A DNA stretch of 64,000 nt from the NCBI RefSeq assembly GCF_024623785.1, contig NZ_JANKBZ010000040.1:1-64000 (forward strand), in the 5' to 3' direction. Positions 33,501-41,577 of this stretch are shown here, piece by piece. The notes under the pieces were generated by a model, which worked only from the letters and a program-made list of their open reading frames with translations, did not search any database and was not told where the DNA came from. Numbering within the stretch: the first letter of the stretch is position 1; each line of letters opens with the position of its first letter. A program made the position numbers and the translations under genes. The DNA is from Archangium lipolyticum. Its GTDB lineage: Bacteria > Myxococcota > Myxococcia > Myxococcales > Myxococcaceae.

Positions 33501-34696
33501 ACCCTCAACCAATGCGTCACGCCATGGCGCAATGCATAATTCCAGCGAAAACCCCGCTCGGACGTCTCGACCGGCCACCGGCACAGATACTCCGCCAACC
33601 TTCGGTGCTCCGTCCTCTCTCGTCCTTCACCAAGCTTCGACAGGATGAAGCTCCGAAAGGATTCGTGAAAGAGTCGCCAAGCTTTTTCGCTCTTCCCGTG
33701 CCCCAACTCCTCCAGGAGGAATGACCGCGACACTCGCAAGAATCGCTCGCCATCATCCAGATCCTTCCACCCGGCCACCGCCGCCAGGCTCGACAGTGGC
33801 AGCGCCTCGCGGGCTACAGCCACCACACCTAGCCCCTCGATTGCCACCCTACGAAGCTCAGCGGGCAACCGCTGGATGCGCTCCCAGCTCTCATCGAGCA
33901 GCGCCTCCAAGCCTCGCGGCAACAACTCGGTCCGCCGCTTCTCGACGGGCTGCTCCCGCAGCCACTCCGCCAGCTTCATGGCGTAGAGCACATTGCCTTC
34001 GGCTCGTCGCACCACCTCATCCACGAAGGCCGACGTCAGCGGTGGCGCGAAACCGGGCGCCATGTGCTCCCAGTACTGACGCACCACCTTCTTGTTCGAT
34101 CCCGCCCACCGCTCGCCATTCAGATCGATGGTGCGAAGGCTCTCCCGCGCCTCCAGCCAGCTCAGGTACGGATACGTAGGCCGCGAAGCACACAGCACCT
34201 TCACCCCAGGTGGCAACACGTGCGGCAAGAAGCGCGGCAGCGGATTGGTGCCCTCGGAGTCCTCCTCGACTTCATCGAGCCCATCCACCACCAACACAAG
34301 CCGCTCCTGGCGTGGCACTAGCACCTTGGCCGATATTCGCTGCAGCAGTTCCCGCAGACGCGACTCGGGCCGTGCATCTGGAGTGGCGAGTTCGGGGTAC
34401 AGCATCTCTACCTGCGCCGCCAGGTTGCGCTTCACCACCTCGGGCCGGTCCCAGTCATCCACGCCACGCCGCAGGAAGTGGTGCGGCGGCACCGGAAGTC
34501 CCGCCTGCTCACGTCGCTTGATCCACTCGGCCAGCAGCGCGCTCTTGCCTATCCCTGGCCCGCCCTTGACCAGCACCCACCCGCGCGACTGAGTACCCAG
34601 CAGGATTGCATCCAGCTCGGTCATCACGTCCTCTCTCCCGAGCAGCGCTTCGTGGCGTCCCCGTTCCTCCTGGAAGTCGATGATGTCGCTCGCCAT
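30533..34696 (-). CDS. STAND NTPase with 14 WD40 blades and C-terminal SIR2 domain (candidate defence protein)
   Basis: About 1387 residues. A NACHT-like STAND NTPase at the N-terminus has Walker A GGPGIGKS (45-52) and Walker B LVLVVDGLDE (133-142), with helical regions to about 510. Thirteen clear WD40 repeats (519-1062) plus one degenerate blade give fourteen, two seven-bladed propellers. A SIR2_2-type domain (about 1125-1387) follows, with FIGSG (1128-1132), TTNYD (1231-1235), KVHG (1271-1274) and FIGYG (1313-1317). Bacterial SIR2 domains of this kind degrade NAD+ in antiphage systems, and STAND proteins sense phage proteins. The ATG at 34696 is chosen because the extra 34 residues to 34798 are in the divergent promoter. 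Inference: a one-gene abortive-infection protein. Confidence 0.88.
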   Translation of the reverse strand: MASDIIDFQEERGRHEALLGREDVMTELDAILLGTQSRGWVLVKGGPGIGKSALLAEWIKRREQAGLPVPPHHFLRRGVDDWDRPEVVKRNLAAQVEMLYPELATPDARPESRLRELLQRISAKVLVPRQERLVLVVDGLDEVEEDSEGTNPLPRFLPHVLPPGVKVLCASRPTYPYLSWLEARESLRTIDLNGERWAGSNKKVVRQYWEHMAPGFAPPLTSAFVDEVVRRAEGNVLYAMKLAEWLREQPVEKRRTELLPRGLEALLDESWERIQRLPAELRRVAIEGLGVVAVAREALPLSSLAAVAGWKDLDDGERFLRVSRSFLLEELGHGKSEKAWRLFHESFRSFILSKLGEGRERTEHRRLAEYLCRWPVETSERGFRWNYALRHGVTHWLRVGEWELARRLYTDLGYLEAKCHVAGVLAVEEDLRSAAEAGGGREPECSRILHGAIRAESHWLRKDPKALALLVYNRLRSSGWTAARIEKTLRFPEGAPALRLRHPVRTGGSERTLAGQGGEVRGCAVTPDGSRVVSACADGTLRVWEVETGRELATLEGHEGRVWGCAVMPDGRRVVSASDDGTLMVWEVETGLKLATLKGHGGKLWACAVTPDGRRVVSASTDGLLKVWEVETGREVATLAGHGNTVNHCAVMPDGSRVVSASTDGTLKVWEVETGREVATLEGHKAPVWGCAVMPDGRRVVSASTDGTLKVWEVRTGRALATLNGRGRNLWGCAVMPDGRRVVSASDDGTLMVWDVGTGRELATLKGHRFPVRGCAVMPDGRRVVSASDDGTLKVWDVGTGRELATQGEHRGEVLACAVTPDGRRVVSASDDGTLQVWEAETGRRLVTLEGHGRTLGCAVTPDGRLVVAASDDGSFKVWEVETGRELARLEGLGSAWGCAVSPDGKHVLLASHDGTLKVREVGTGRELTLPDCDWIGVWGCAVTPDGQRMVSASSDRTLKVWEVKTGQELATLQGDWSTVWSYAVTPDGRRVVSASLFGGLKVWEVETGRELVTLEGHTGSVRGCTVTPDGRRVVSASEDGTLSLWDIDSGRCLHTLYGVGAFLSVASTSDVICAGDEIGNIWILEMESSSSKEGLTPVNVVPPEPRMSIQFPEPVLEAHRSNTLALFIGSGLSLGRDVKGGFPTWQQLPQRLLDACARWGAMDEQSIQARRALFKGRMRLEVMLADLGSLRSALARDYQKALNDIFRPADAAPGMAHQSVARLGARAILTTNYDSLLERVQETQHRQVYTWRESDLALNDLESGRHVLLKVHGTAERHDTVVMTEREYHEVRSNPSYRAVLSHLLQQYTFLFIGYGMNDPLDLDLVLKWNADAFKSAARSHYALLKDPSDNDRDRYEREYNVRVISYSDHAQLPAFLEELQRAASK
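31511..33142 (-). repeat. Tandem WD40-coding repeat array (13 units of about 126 bp)
   Basis: Thirteen units of 41-42 codons with nearly the same DNA in several neighbours; the codons for PDGRRVVSASDDGTL and TGRELATL recur with few changes. Such sameness points to recent duplication or gene conversion, and to possible copy-number change. It lies inside the STAND gene. Confidence 0.9.
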
Positions 34697-34755
34697 ACCC
34701 GCCCAGTATGTTAACAGAGCACGCGTCCCCCCTTCGTTACCCATGCCGCACCGCA
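34697..34755. promoter_or_regulatory. Divergent promoter of the STAND gene and its neighbour
   Basis: Only 59 bp separate the two divergent starts. It holds CAGTATGTTAACAGAG, with the palindrome GTTAAC and the most A/T-rich bases of the gap, so the -10 regions may overlap. No certain -35 was seen. Confidence 0.45.
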
Positions 34756-35118
34756 ATGAGCACCGAGCTGGAAAAGGTCCTGAATTCACTTGGAGCATTG
34801 GCCGGGCAGCACTCCAGTAAGCAGGAAACAGTGTTCACCCTCGAGACGGCGGCCAAGGCGCTCCACTTCATCCGGCACATCGGCAGGATGAATGACTTCT
34901 GGGAGTACGCCAGGGTCTTCAACACCGAGGAAGCCTGGCCGAAGCCCCTGCACTCCTTCGCCACTCGGGATGAGGCCCTGACCTGGTTGCGCACCCAGTC
35001 GAATCTTCCCTATGAGGCTGTGCTGGAAGTATCGGGTGCGCTCTACAACGCCGCACGTAGAAGCGACGGTGAGTGGACCCTCATCCGATTCCCCTCGCTC
35101 GAGGAGTTGGAGGACTGA
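34756..35118 (+). CDS. Hypothetical protein divergent from the STAND gene
   Basis: A 120-residue soluble protein, mixed helix and strand, starting MSTELEKVLNSLGALAGQHS. No family recognised. Parts such as FATRDEALTWLRTQSN and the C-terminal DGEWTLIRFPSLEELE suggest a small compact domain. It is divergent from the STAND-SIR2 gene with only 59 bp between, so shared control is plausible; whether it is a partner, an inhibitor or unrelated is open. The start is set at ATG 34756; the frame begins at 34708. Confidence 0.7.
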   Translation: MSTELEKVLNSLGALAGQHSSKQETVFTLETAAKALHFIRHIGRMNDFWEYARVFNTEEAWPKPLHSFATRDEALTWLRTQSNLPYEAVLEVSGALYNAARRSDGEWTLIRFPSLEELED

Positions 35119-35134
35119 ATCCCAGGTTGGGGCA

Positions 35135-35722
35135 TCAGGGCCCGGGTGCCTGTGTGGACCTGGGAGCCCAGAGACGTCCAAGGTCGAGCGGCTCGGCGTC
35201 GAAGGGCTCGGCACGCACCACGTCCTCTCCTCCGTGGTGCGCCGCAAGCTGCCAGCCCTGCGATCCTCGATGGTAGATCTCCAACGTGTGAGCTCGCGGG
35301 TCCAACAACCACGCGTGGCTCACACCCTCCTGATGATAGAGGGACAGCTTGCGCCCCCGATCCAGCGCGACCGTGGAGGGAGACAACACCTCACAGACCC
35401 AATCGGGCGCCAGCTCGATGAAGGGCTCATCCCGTTCGAACAACCCGGGTGCCCTCTCTCGGCGCCAGCCCGCCAGGTCAGGCACCAGCACCTGCCGACT
35501 GAAGTGCCACTCGGGCTCCCTCACGATCCACCAGCCGCCCGGTCCTCGCGTCCCTAAGCAGAAGGCGTCCCCCAGCTTCGACAGGAGCACCGAGACGGCC
35601 CACAAGTTCCACGCGGATGGCCGGGGAAAGGCGTACAGCTCGTCGTCGATGATCTCCCCCACCCACCCCGGCGGTAACGCCTCGATGTCCTCGTAGGTGG
35701 CTGGACGCTTTCCCCGACCCAT
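35135..35722 (-). CDS. Uma2 family (DUF820) protein
   Basis: A 195-residue Uma2/DUF820 protein with the complete family pattern: YEDIEALPPGWVGEIIDDEL at the N-terminus, VPDLAGWRRER, LAPDWVCEVLSPST and the catalytic-like RGRKLSLYHQEGVSHAWLLD. The fold is PD-(D/E)XK-like, but activity is unproven. It is convergent with the 120-residue gene, 16 bp apart. It is more complete at the N-terminus than the Uma2 gene at 16315-16875. Confidence 0.88.
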   Translation of the reverse strand: MGRGKRPATYEDIEALPPGWVGEIIDDELYAFPRPSAWNLWAVSVLLSKLGDAFCLGTRGPGGWWIVREPEWHFSRQVLVPDLAGWRRERAPGLFERDEPFIELAPDWVCEVLSPSTVALDRGRKLSLYHQEGVSHAWLLDPRAHTLEIYHRGSQGWQLAAHHGGEDVVRAEPFDAEPLDLGRLWAPRSTQAPGP

Positions 35723-35805
35723 CTCCGCTCCTCCCGCGGGCCTTCCTGCCCGACCGCTCGCATTCTACAGGAAGGTCTGACGGGAGAGGTAGTGCCGCCC
35801 TCCGC

Positions 35806-36789
35806 TCAGCGCGCCGCGCGCGCCAGCCCGGTCACTCCCAACACCACACCGCCCGCCAGCGCCGCGAGGCCCGCCGCCAGCGAGTAGCGCTTCCACTTCG
35901 GCGTGGGCGGCACCGGGCCATAGGGGCCCACGCTCCTCGCCATCGGATGGAAGAGATTGCCCTCGGGCCGCTCGACGGGCTCGTCACGCATCTGCATCCG
36001 CGCGCCCCACCGCCCCATGATGAACCTACCCACCGCCGGGGCGACCCCGTTCAGCCACAGTATCAGCCTGCCCTGCAGGAACACCGGCACCGACGTCTTC
36101 CCCGGGTTCCTCGCGCACCGCACCACCGCTCGCGCCACCACGTCCGGGTCATACGTCGGCGGCACCGGCTTGGGCGCCAATCCAAACATCGTTGGCGCGT
36201 GCGCGAACATGTTCGTCGCCACCGAGGGCACCAGCACGTTCGACACCTGGATGCCCGAACCCACCAGCTCCATCTCCAGGCTCTTCGCCCACCCCAGCGT
36301 CGCGTGCTTGCTCGCGGAGTACGCCGACAACAACGGCGCCGAGCCCTTCGACAACATCGACTGGATGTTGAGGATGTGCCCACTGCCCTGCTGCCGGAAA
36401 TGGGGCAGCACCGCCCGCGCGAAGCGCATGAAGCCAAAACAGTTGATGTCGAAGATGCGGGTGATGTGCTCCCACGGCAGCTCGTCGAAGAGGCCGTAGG
36501 ACTGCACCCCCGCGTCATTCACCAGGATGTCCACCCGGCCGTAATGCGCCAGGCATTCGCGCACCACCTGGTCCACGTCCCCCTGCACCGTCACGTCCCC
36601 GGGCACCGCGATGCACTCCACGCCCTTCTCCCGCATCAGGTGGCGCAGCTTCTCCAGCGCCTCCACCCGGCGCGCGGTGATGCACAGCCTCACCCCCGCC
36701 TCTCCCAGCCGCACCGCCGCCTGCCAACCCACCCCGCTCGATGCCCCCGTCACGATGGCGACCTTGCCCCTCAGGTCCTGGCGAGCCAT
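35806..36789 (-). CDS. Short-chain dehydrogenase/reductase with C-terminal membrane anchor
   Basis: About 327 residues. A classical SDR Rossmann domain (VTGASSGVG, VNDAG in place of NNAG, Ser in NIQSMLS, catalytic YSASK) is followed by an extension and a C-terminal hydrophobic helix (YSLAAGLAALAGGVVLGVTG) that should anchor it to the membrane. Substrate unknown. The ATG at 36789 has GGAGAGGA immediately upstream. The frame runs on to 37143 without support. Divergent from the FAD oxidoreductase gene. Confidence 0.9.
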   Translation of the reverse strand: MARQDLRGKVAIVTGASSGVGWQAAVRLGEAGVRLCITARRVEALEKLRHLMREKGVECIAVPGDVTVQGDVDQVVRECLAHYGRVDILVNDAGVQSYGLFDELPWEHITRIFDINCFGFMRFARAVLPHFRQQGSGHILNIQSMLSKGSAPLLSAYSASKHATLGWAKSLEMELVGSGIQVSNVLVPSVATNMFAHAPTMFGLAPKPVPPTYDPDVVARAVVRCARNPGKTSVPVFLQGRLILWLNGVAPAVGRFIMGRWGARMQMRDEPVERPEGNLFHPMARSVGPYGPVPPTPKWKRYSLAAGLAALAGGVVLGVTGLARAAR

Positions 36790-37028
36790 GTCCTCTCCTC
36801 TGTATCCCGGTTCCCGCCGCCAGCCCTCGGGCCCGCTCGGCGGCCCCACGTGGCACTCCGCCGGGGAAGGATGGGAATTCCCGCCCCCTCCCGGCATCCT
36901 GCCCTCCCCTCCTCCCACGCCCGCCCGCCCGGATTCCGTGGCACCGGCCGACCCCTGACGTCCACTGATGAACGCAAGCCATTGGCATCTTCCTCGCGTA
37001 CCCATCAGGTCGGGTGAAGCTAGAGGAC

Positions 37029-38462
37029 ATGAGCTCGGTGCTCGATGCGGTCGTCGTGGGCGCGGGCCCCAACGGGCTCGCGGCCGCCGTCTCCCTGGCC
37101 CGCGCGGGCCGCTCGGTGCGGGTGCTCGAGGCAGCCCCCACACCCGGCGGGGGTGCGCGCTCCGCCGAGCTCACCCTCCCCGGCTTCGTCCACGACGTCT
37201 GCTCCGCCATCCATCCCCTCGCCGCCGCCTCCCCCTTCTTCCGCCAACTCCCCCTCGGTGCCCATGGGCTCGAGTGGGTCCACCCCGATGCCCCCCTCGC
37301 CCACCCGCTCGAGAACGGCACCGCCGCCCTCCTCGAGCGCGGCCTCGAGGCCACCGCCCAGGGGCTCGGCCCCGACGCCGACACGTATGTGAGATGGATG
37401 CGCCCCATGGTGCGCGCCTTCGACGACGTGATGGCCCAGATGGCCGACCCCCTGCGCCTCCCCCGCCGCCCCCTCCGCCTCGCCCGCTTCGGCCTGCGCG
37501 CCCTCCGCCCCGCGCACTCGCTCGCCAGGAACGCCTTCCGCGGCCCCCTCGCCCGCGCCCTCTTCGCCGGCTCCGCCGCACACTCCTTCTCCGCCCTCGA
37601 ACGCCCCTTCACCTCCGCCTTCGGCATCCTCCTCCTCGCCTCCGGCCATGCCGTCGGCTGGCCCTTTCCCCGTGGCGGCACCCAGAAGCTCGTCGACGCG
37701 CTCGTCAGCTACCTGCGCGCGCTCGGCGGCGAGGTCGTCACCGGCCACCGCGTGTACAACGTGGATGAGCTGCCCCGCGCCCGCGCCGTGCTGCTCGACG
37801 TGACGCCCGCGCAGCTCGTGAAGCTCGCCGGCCACCGGCTTCCTCCTCACTACGTCGAGGCGCTCAAGCGCTTCCGCTACGGGCCCGGTGTCTTCAAGGT
37901 GGACTGGGCCCTCTCCGGTCCCATTCCCTGGCGCGCCGCCGCGTGCGCACGCGCGGGCACCGTGCACCTCGGCGGTACGTTGGAGGAGATCTCCGCCAGC
38001 GAGGCCGCCGTCGCACGCGGCGAGGTCCCCGAGTCCCCCTATGTGCTCGTGGCCCAGCACACCCTGTTCGATGGCAGCCGCGCCCCCTCGGGCCAGCACA
38101 CCGGCTGGGCCTACTGCCACGTACCCCATGGCTGCACCGAGGACATGACCGGGCGCATCGAGGCCCAGATGGAGCGCTTCGCCCCCGGCTTCCGCGACCG
38201 CATCCTCGCCCGGCACACGCGCTCGCCCGCGCAGTACGAGGCCTACAACGCCAACTTCATCGGCGGCGACATCTCCGGCGGCGCCATGGAGGGAATGCAG
38301 TTGTTCGCCCGGCCCATGGCCCGCCTCGTCCCCTACGCCACGCCCGACCCGCGCCTCTACCTGTGCTCGTCCTCCACCCCGCCCGGCCCCGGTGTTCACG
38401 GGCTGTGTGGCTTCCTCGCCGCGCGGGCGCTGCTCGCCAGCGAGGTGTGGCGCAAGGGCTGA
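37029..38462 (+). CDS. FAD-dependent oxidoreductase, phytoene-desaturase-like
   Basis: About 477 residues of the NAD(P)/FAD-dependent oxidoreductases related to phytoene desaturases (CrtI-like). The N-terminal FAD-binding fold is clear (VVVGAGPNGLAAAVSLARAG, then VLEAAPTPGGGARS), and the C-terminal FAD contact is SSTPPGPGVHGLCGFLAA. No carotenoid gene is adjacent, so it is not necessarily a carotenoid enzyme. The ATG at 37029 (after TAGAGGAC) is preferred over GTG 37014. Confidence 0.88.
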   Translation: MSSVLDAVVVGAGPNGLAAAVSLARAGRSVRVLEAAPTPGGGARSAELTLPGFVHDVCSAIHPLAAASPFFRQLPLGAHGLEWVHPDAPLAHPLENGTAALLERGLEATAQGLGPDADTYVRWMRPMVRAFDDVMAQMADPLRLPRRPLRLARFGLRALRPAHSLARNAFRGPLARALFAGSAAHSFSALERPFTSAFGILLLASGHAVGWPFPRGGTQKLVDALVSYLRALGGEVVTGHRVYNVDELPRARAVLLDVTPAQLVKLAGHRLPPHYVEALKRFRYGPGVFKVDWALSGPIPWRAAACARAGTVHLGGTLEEISASEAAVARGEVPESPYVLVAQHTLFDGSRAPSGQHTGWAYCHVPHGCTEDMTGRIEAQMERFAPGFRDRILARHTRSPAQYEAYNANFIGGDISGGAMEGMQLFARPMARLVPYATPDPRLYLCSSSTPPGPGVHGLCGFLAARALLASEVWRKG

Positions 38463-38596
38463 CAGGCACTCCCTCGGCCCATAAACACCTGGAATCCCAG
38501 CCTTTTCCTGGCCGGAGATGACGGTGGGGTCTGTTTTTTCTTTTTTCCTGGGACGAACGGGATTTCGGGCCCTCCTCCTCATTGGAACCCGACCCC

Positions 38597-39808
38597 ATGA
38601 CTCCAGAATCCCTCCATCGCTCCGCTTCCCCTCCGGTGAATGACCCGGCCCGCCGTGGGTCGAAGATCGCGATCGCGCTCGGAGCCGTGGCCCTGCTCGC
38701 GGCCGTGGCGCTGCTCTCCCGCGGTTCTTCCGAGGACAGCGGCACGCCCGAGGCGCGCCAGGCCCAGACGCCCGGTGCCCAGCCCTCGGGCCCCGCTCCT
38801 TCCATGGCCGCCGCGCCCACCGGACAGGGCAAGCGGGCCGAGGAGAAGCCCCCCCGGTTCAACAGCACCCTCTGCTGGGAGGACCTGGAGCAGTTCAACG
38901 ACAACGTGACCCTGGAGACGTTCCGCGAGTGGGCCCGGCCCCTGCTCGCCGTGAAGGATCCGCTCGTCCTCGAGTACCTCAAGGGCCGTCTGGCCGAGCT
39001 CATCGGCAATGACGAGGGCCGCGCCAGTGAGGTTCTCGGCTGGGCTCGCGAGGCCTCGCCCGCGGAGTTCAAGCTGCTCATGGGCGGCATCCGGGGCTCC
39101 GAGGCCCTGCCCAGGCTCGCCGCGCAGCTCACGTCCCTGGGGCTCGACGAGAGCCTCGACCTGGGGCGGCGCGCGGGCTTCCTGGACGAGCTCCAGCGCA
39201 TGCCCCGGCTCGAGCCGGCGGCGCTCGACAAGCTCGCCGCCTTCGCCCAGGACGCCTCCTCCGGCGAGGCCGGCTGGGTCACCACGCGCGCCATCGGCCG
39301 GGTGATGCAGGAGGACTACAAGAAGACCGGCAACGCCAAACCCTACCTCGACAAGCTCCTCACCATCGGCACCCAGTCCATGGATGAGCAGGTCCGCTAC
39401 CTCGCGCTCGAGATGGAGATGCACGCCGAGGCGCCGCTCGACACGCAGGCCACCGGGCGGCTGGCGAAGCTCCTCTCCACCGAGGGCAGCGAGGACGTCC
39501 GCATGGTGGCCGCGCACGACCTGTCCCTGTCCGAGGACAAGACCCAGGCCCTGGAGATCTTCTCCAAGAACTTCGAGACCGAGAAGGACCTCTGCGTGCG
39601 CTGGTCCCTGTTCCGCTTCGCCGCCCGCACCGCGGGGAAGGACGCGCTCCCCGTCATGGCGAACATGGCCCTGAGCGACCCGCGCTTCCAGGCCCAGTAC
39701 CAGCACTTCGAGCGGCTCTACGCCAGCGGCATCGTCGACTTCGGGCGCATCTGGTTCTCCCTGCCCACGGACGATCCCTTCGGCTGTCTGGACCGCCACG
39801 AGGAATGA
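38597..39808 (+). CDS. Membrane-anchored helical-repeat protein, first of an M23 peptidase operon
   Basis: About 403 residues. One N-terminal membrane helix (KIAIALGAVALLAAVALLS) is followed by an Ala/Pro-rich linker and then many helix pairs resembling HEAT-like repeats, ending DDPFGCLDRHEE. It has the same layout as the next gene and overlaps it by 4 bp (ATGA). No enzyme motif. Probably a periplasmic helper for the M23-like peptidase encoded two genes on. The T-rich stretch at 38530-38550 lies upstream. Confidence 0.75.
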   Translation: MTPESLHRSASPPVNDPARRGSKIAIALGAVALLAAVALLSRGSSEDSGTPEARQAQTPGAQPSGPAPSMAAAPTGQGKRAEEKPPRFNSTLCWEDLEQFNDNVTLETFREWARPLLAVKDPLVLEYLKGRLAELIGNDEGRASEVLGWAREASPAEFKLLMGGIRGSEALPRLAAQLTSLGLDESLDLGRRAGFLDELQRMPRLEPAALDKLAAFAQDASSGEAGWVTTRAIGRVMQEDYKKTGNAKPYLDKLLTIGTQSMDEQVRYLALEMEMHAEAPLDTQATGRLAKLLSTEGSEDVRMVAAHDLSLSEDKTQALEIFSKNFETEKDLCVRWSLFRFAARTAGKDALPVMANMALSDPRFQAQYQHFERLYASGIVDFGRIWFSLPTDDPFGCLDRHEE

Positions 39809-40827
39809 AGTCCGGAGCCCACCCCATGACACGCCCCTTCCTCCGCATGAACGTGCTTCCCACCCTGACGCTCGCCGTCAGCCTCCTCGCCCCGGCGCTG
39901 GCGCTGGCGCACCAGCCGGCCCCCTCGTCCGAGGCCCCCGCCCTCAAGGCCGGAACCTGCTCGGTCCAGGGCCTCATGGACTCCATCCGCCGCGGGCTCC
40001 ACTCGAAGTCCGAGGCCTACAAGCTCTACCTGCGCACGCTGCTGCGCGAGTCCGCCGTCAACCTGCCCCTCGCCGAGCTCCAGGCCGCCTTCGACCGCGA
40101 GTACGACCCGGTCATGGTCGAGCACCTCGCGGCCGCCCTGGTCGCGCGCACCGAGCGCGGCCTGGAGGACGAGTCATTCCAGCGCGTCGCGAAGCGCGCC
40201 CTGGAGGACAGGGACCCGAGCCTCCGCGCCGCCACCGTCCGTGCCATGCGCCGCACCGGCGCGCTGGAGCGCACGGGGGACATGTACGAGCGCCTGGTCC
40301 GCGACCCCTCGCCCGAGGTGCGCATGGAGGCCGCGACCAACCTGGTCGAGGACAACCTGGAGGTCTACGGCGGTCACCATGGCCCCGCCGCCGACTCCGC
40401 CGTGGCCGCGGCCGCCGCCTCGACGGATCCCAAGGTGACGGCGAAGGTCCTCGGCCAGCTCATGACCGGAGACATCAGCGCCGGGTCGGCCCGCAAGCTC
40501 GAGCAGCTGCTCGGCAGCGACTCCGCCGAGGTCCGCGCCGCGGCGTCCACCGCGCTGGGAGGCGTGCCCGTGGCGGAGATGGCCAGCGCCCGGCAGGCGC
40601 TCACCGGCATGTACCGCGGCGAGAAGGACCCCACCGTGCGCAAGGCCATCCTCCAGAGCGTCGCCCGGCTCGGCTTCTCCAGCGCCGTCCCCGAGCTCCA
40701 GCGGCTGCGCGGCGTCGACCCCAGCCTCGCGCCGGAGATCGACACCTGGATTCGAGTCCTCGAGATGAACCACCAGGATTGGAGCCTGATCCTGAGGGAG
40801 AAGCAGAGGCTGCAACAGGCTCGGTAG
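39805..40827 (+). CDS. Secreted HEAT-repeat protein
   Basis: Up to 340 residues with a signal peptide (LPTLTLAVSLLAPALALA, cut before HQPAP). The mature protein is built of HEAT-like helix pairs, for example DPSLRAATVRAMRRTGALER, then DPSPEVRMEAATNLVED and DSAEVRAAASTALGGVP. HEAT repeats bind other proteins. The ATG at 39805 overlaps the stop of the preceding gene; ATG 39826 is an alternative. It probably cooperates with the M23-like peptidase gene that follows 44 bp later. Confidence 0.8.
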   Translation: MKSGAHPMTRPFLRMNVLPTLTLAVSLLAPALALAHQPAPSSEAPALKAGTCSVQGLMDSIRRGLHSKSEAYKLYLRTLLRESAVNLPLAELQAAFDREYDPVMVEHLAAALVARTERGLEDESFQRVAKRALEDRDPSLRAATVRAMRRTGALERTGDMYERLVRDPSPEVRMEAATNLVEDNLEVYGGHHGPAADSAVAAAAASTDPKVTAKVLGQLMTGDISAGSARKLEQLLGSDSAEVRAAASTALGGVPVAEMASARQALTGMYRGEKDPTVRKAILQSVARLGFSSAVPELQRLRGVDPSLAPEIDTWIRVLEMNHQDWSLILREKQRLQQAR

Positions 40828-40871
40828 CAGATCCCCCCGGGGGCCGGTCCACCGGCCCGAGAGGAACCACG

Positions 40872-41393
40872 ATGCGTAAGGCAATGAAGACCACCCTGGC
40901 TGTCCTGGCACTCATCCCCGCCGCCGCCACCGCCGCCTACCGGGTCGGCTCGCCCTTCCCGGGCGACGTGACGGCCACCACCTACTACTCGAGCGGCACC
41001 TTCCACGGCGCCGTCGACATCTCCAGCCGCAACGCCTGCGGCTACTGGGGCGTCGAGACCGGCGTGGTCGGCTCCATGTACTGGAACGTCACCATCCGCA
41101 CCACCGCCGACGTCTGCTACGGCAACGGCAGCGGCAACCAGAACGAGGTGAAGCACACCTTCGCCAACGACTTCGTCATCCGCCAGTGGCACTTCCTCCA
41201 GGAGCCCACCTCGGTCGACAAGACCTGCGACCGCTGCCAGATCGGCGACGAGGGCGGCACCGGCAACGTCACCGGCCCCCACACCCATATGCAGTACGAC
41301 CGCTACGGCACCAACAACACCTCCTGGTACTCGAGTTACACCTCCAAAGGTGAGTTCCTCGACCGCGGCGAGACCGTCGGCTACATCCAGTAG
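40872..41393 (+). CDS. Secreted M23-like metallopeptidase
   Basis: About 173 residues with a signal peptide (MKTTLAVLALIPAAATAA). The zinc-ligand pattern of M23/LasA-like endopeptidases is present: FHGAVDI (His45, Asp49) and GPHTHMQ (HxH, near 137-139). M23 enzymes cut glycine- or stem-peptide bonds in peptidoglycan, and myxobacteria secrete similar beta-lytic enzymes to lyse prey. Two disulfides are likely from the four Cys. Third gene of the operon with the two helical-repeat proteins. Confidence 0.82.
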   Translation: MRKAMKTTLAVLALIPAAATAAYRVGSPFPGDVTATTYYSSGTFHGAVDISSRNACGYWGVETGVVGSMYWNVTIRTTADVCYGNGSGNQNEVKHTFANDFVIRQWHFLQEPTSVDKTCDRCQIGDEGGTGNVTGPHTHMQYDRYGTNNTSWYSSYTSKGEFLDRGETVGYIQ

Positions 41394-41427
41394 TTGGAGC
41401 GCGCGGCTTCGACGCTCATGAGCGGCG

Positions 41428-41443
41428 GGGAGGCTTGCCTCCC
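41428..41443 (+). terminator. Hairpin after the M23 operon
   Basis: GGGAGG-CTTG-CCTCCC forms a 6-bp stem 35 bp after the M23 stop. No T-tract follows, so it is a weak terminator candidate. Confidence 0.4.
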
Positions 41444-41577
41444 GGCCTGTTCGTGAGCGCTCGGCCGCCCTCCTCTTCCTGGATTCTCCCAGGGCAGGCA
41501 GGCGAGCTCCGAGACCCTGGACGGGAAGTTCCGCCGCGCGACGTTGCACGGGGCCCGGCCTGCGTTACCTCTGATCA

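Noticed and set aside
38530-38556. T-rich run TTTTTTCTTTTTTCC as a terminator of the FAD oxidoreductase gene
   Set aside because: No convincing stem precedes the T-run at the right distance; left unassigned.
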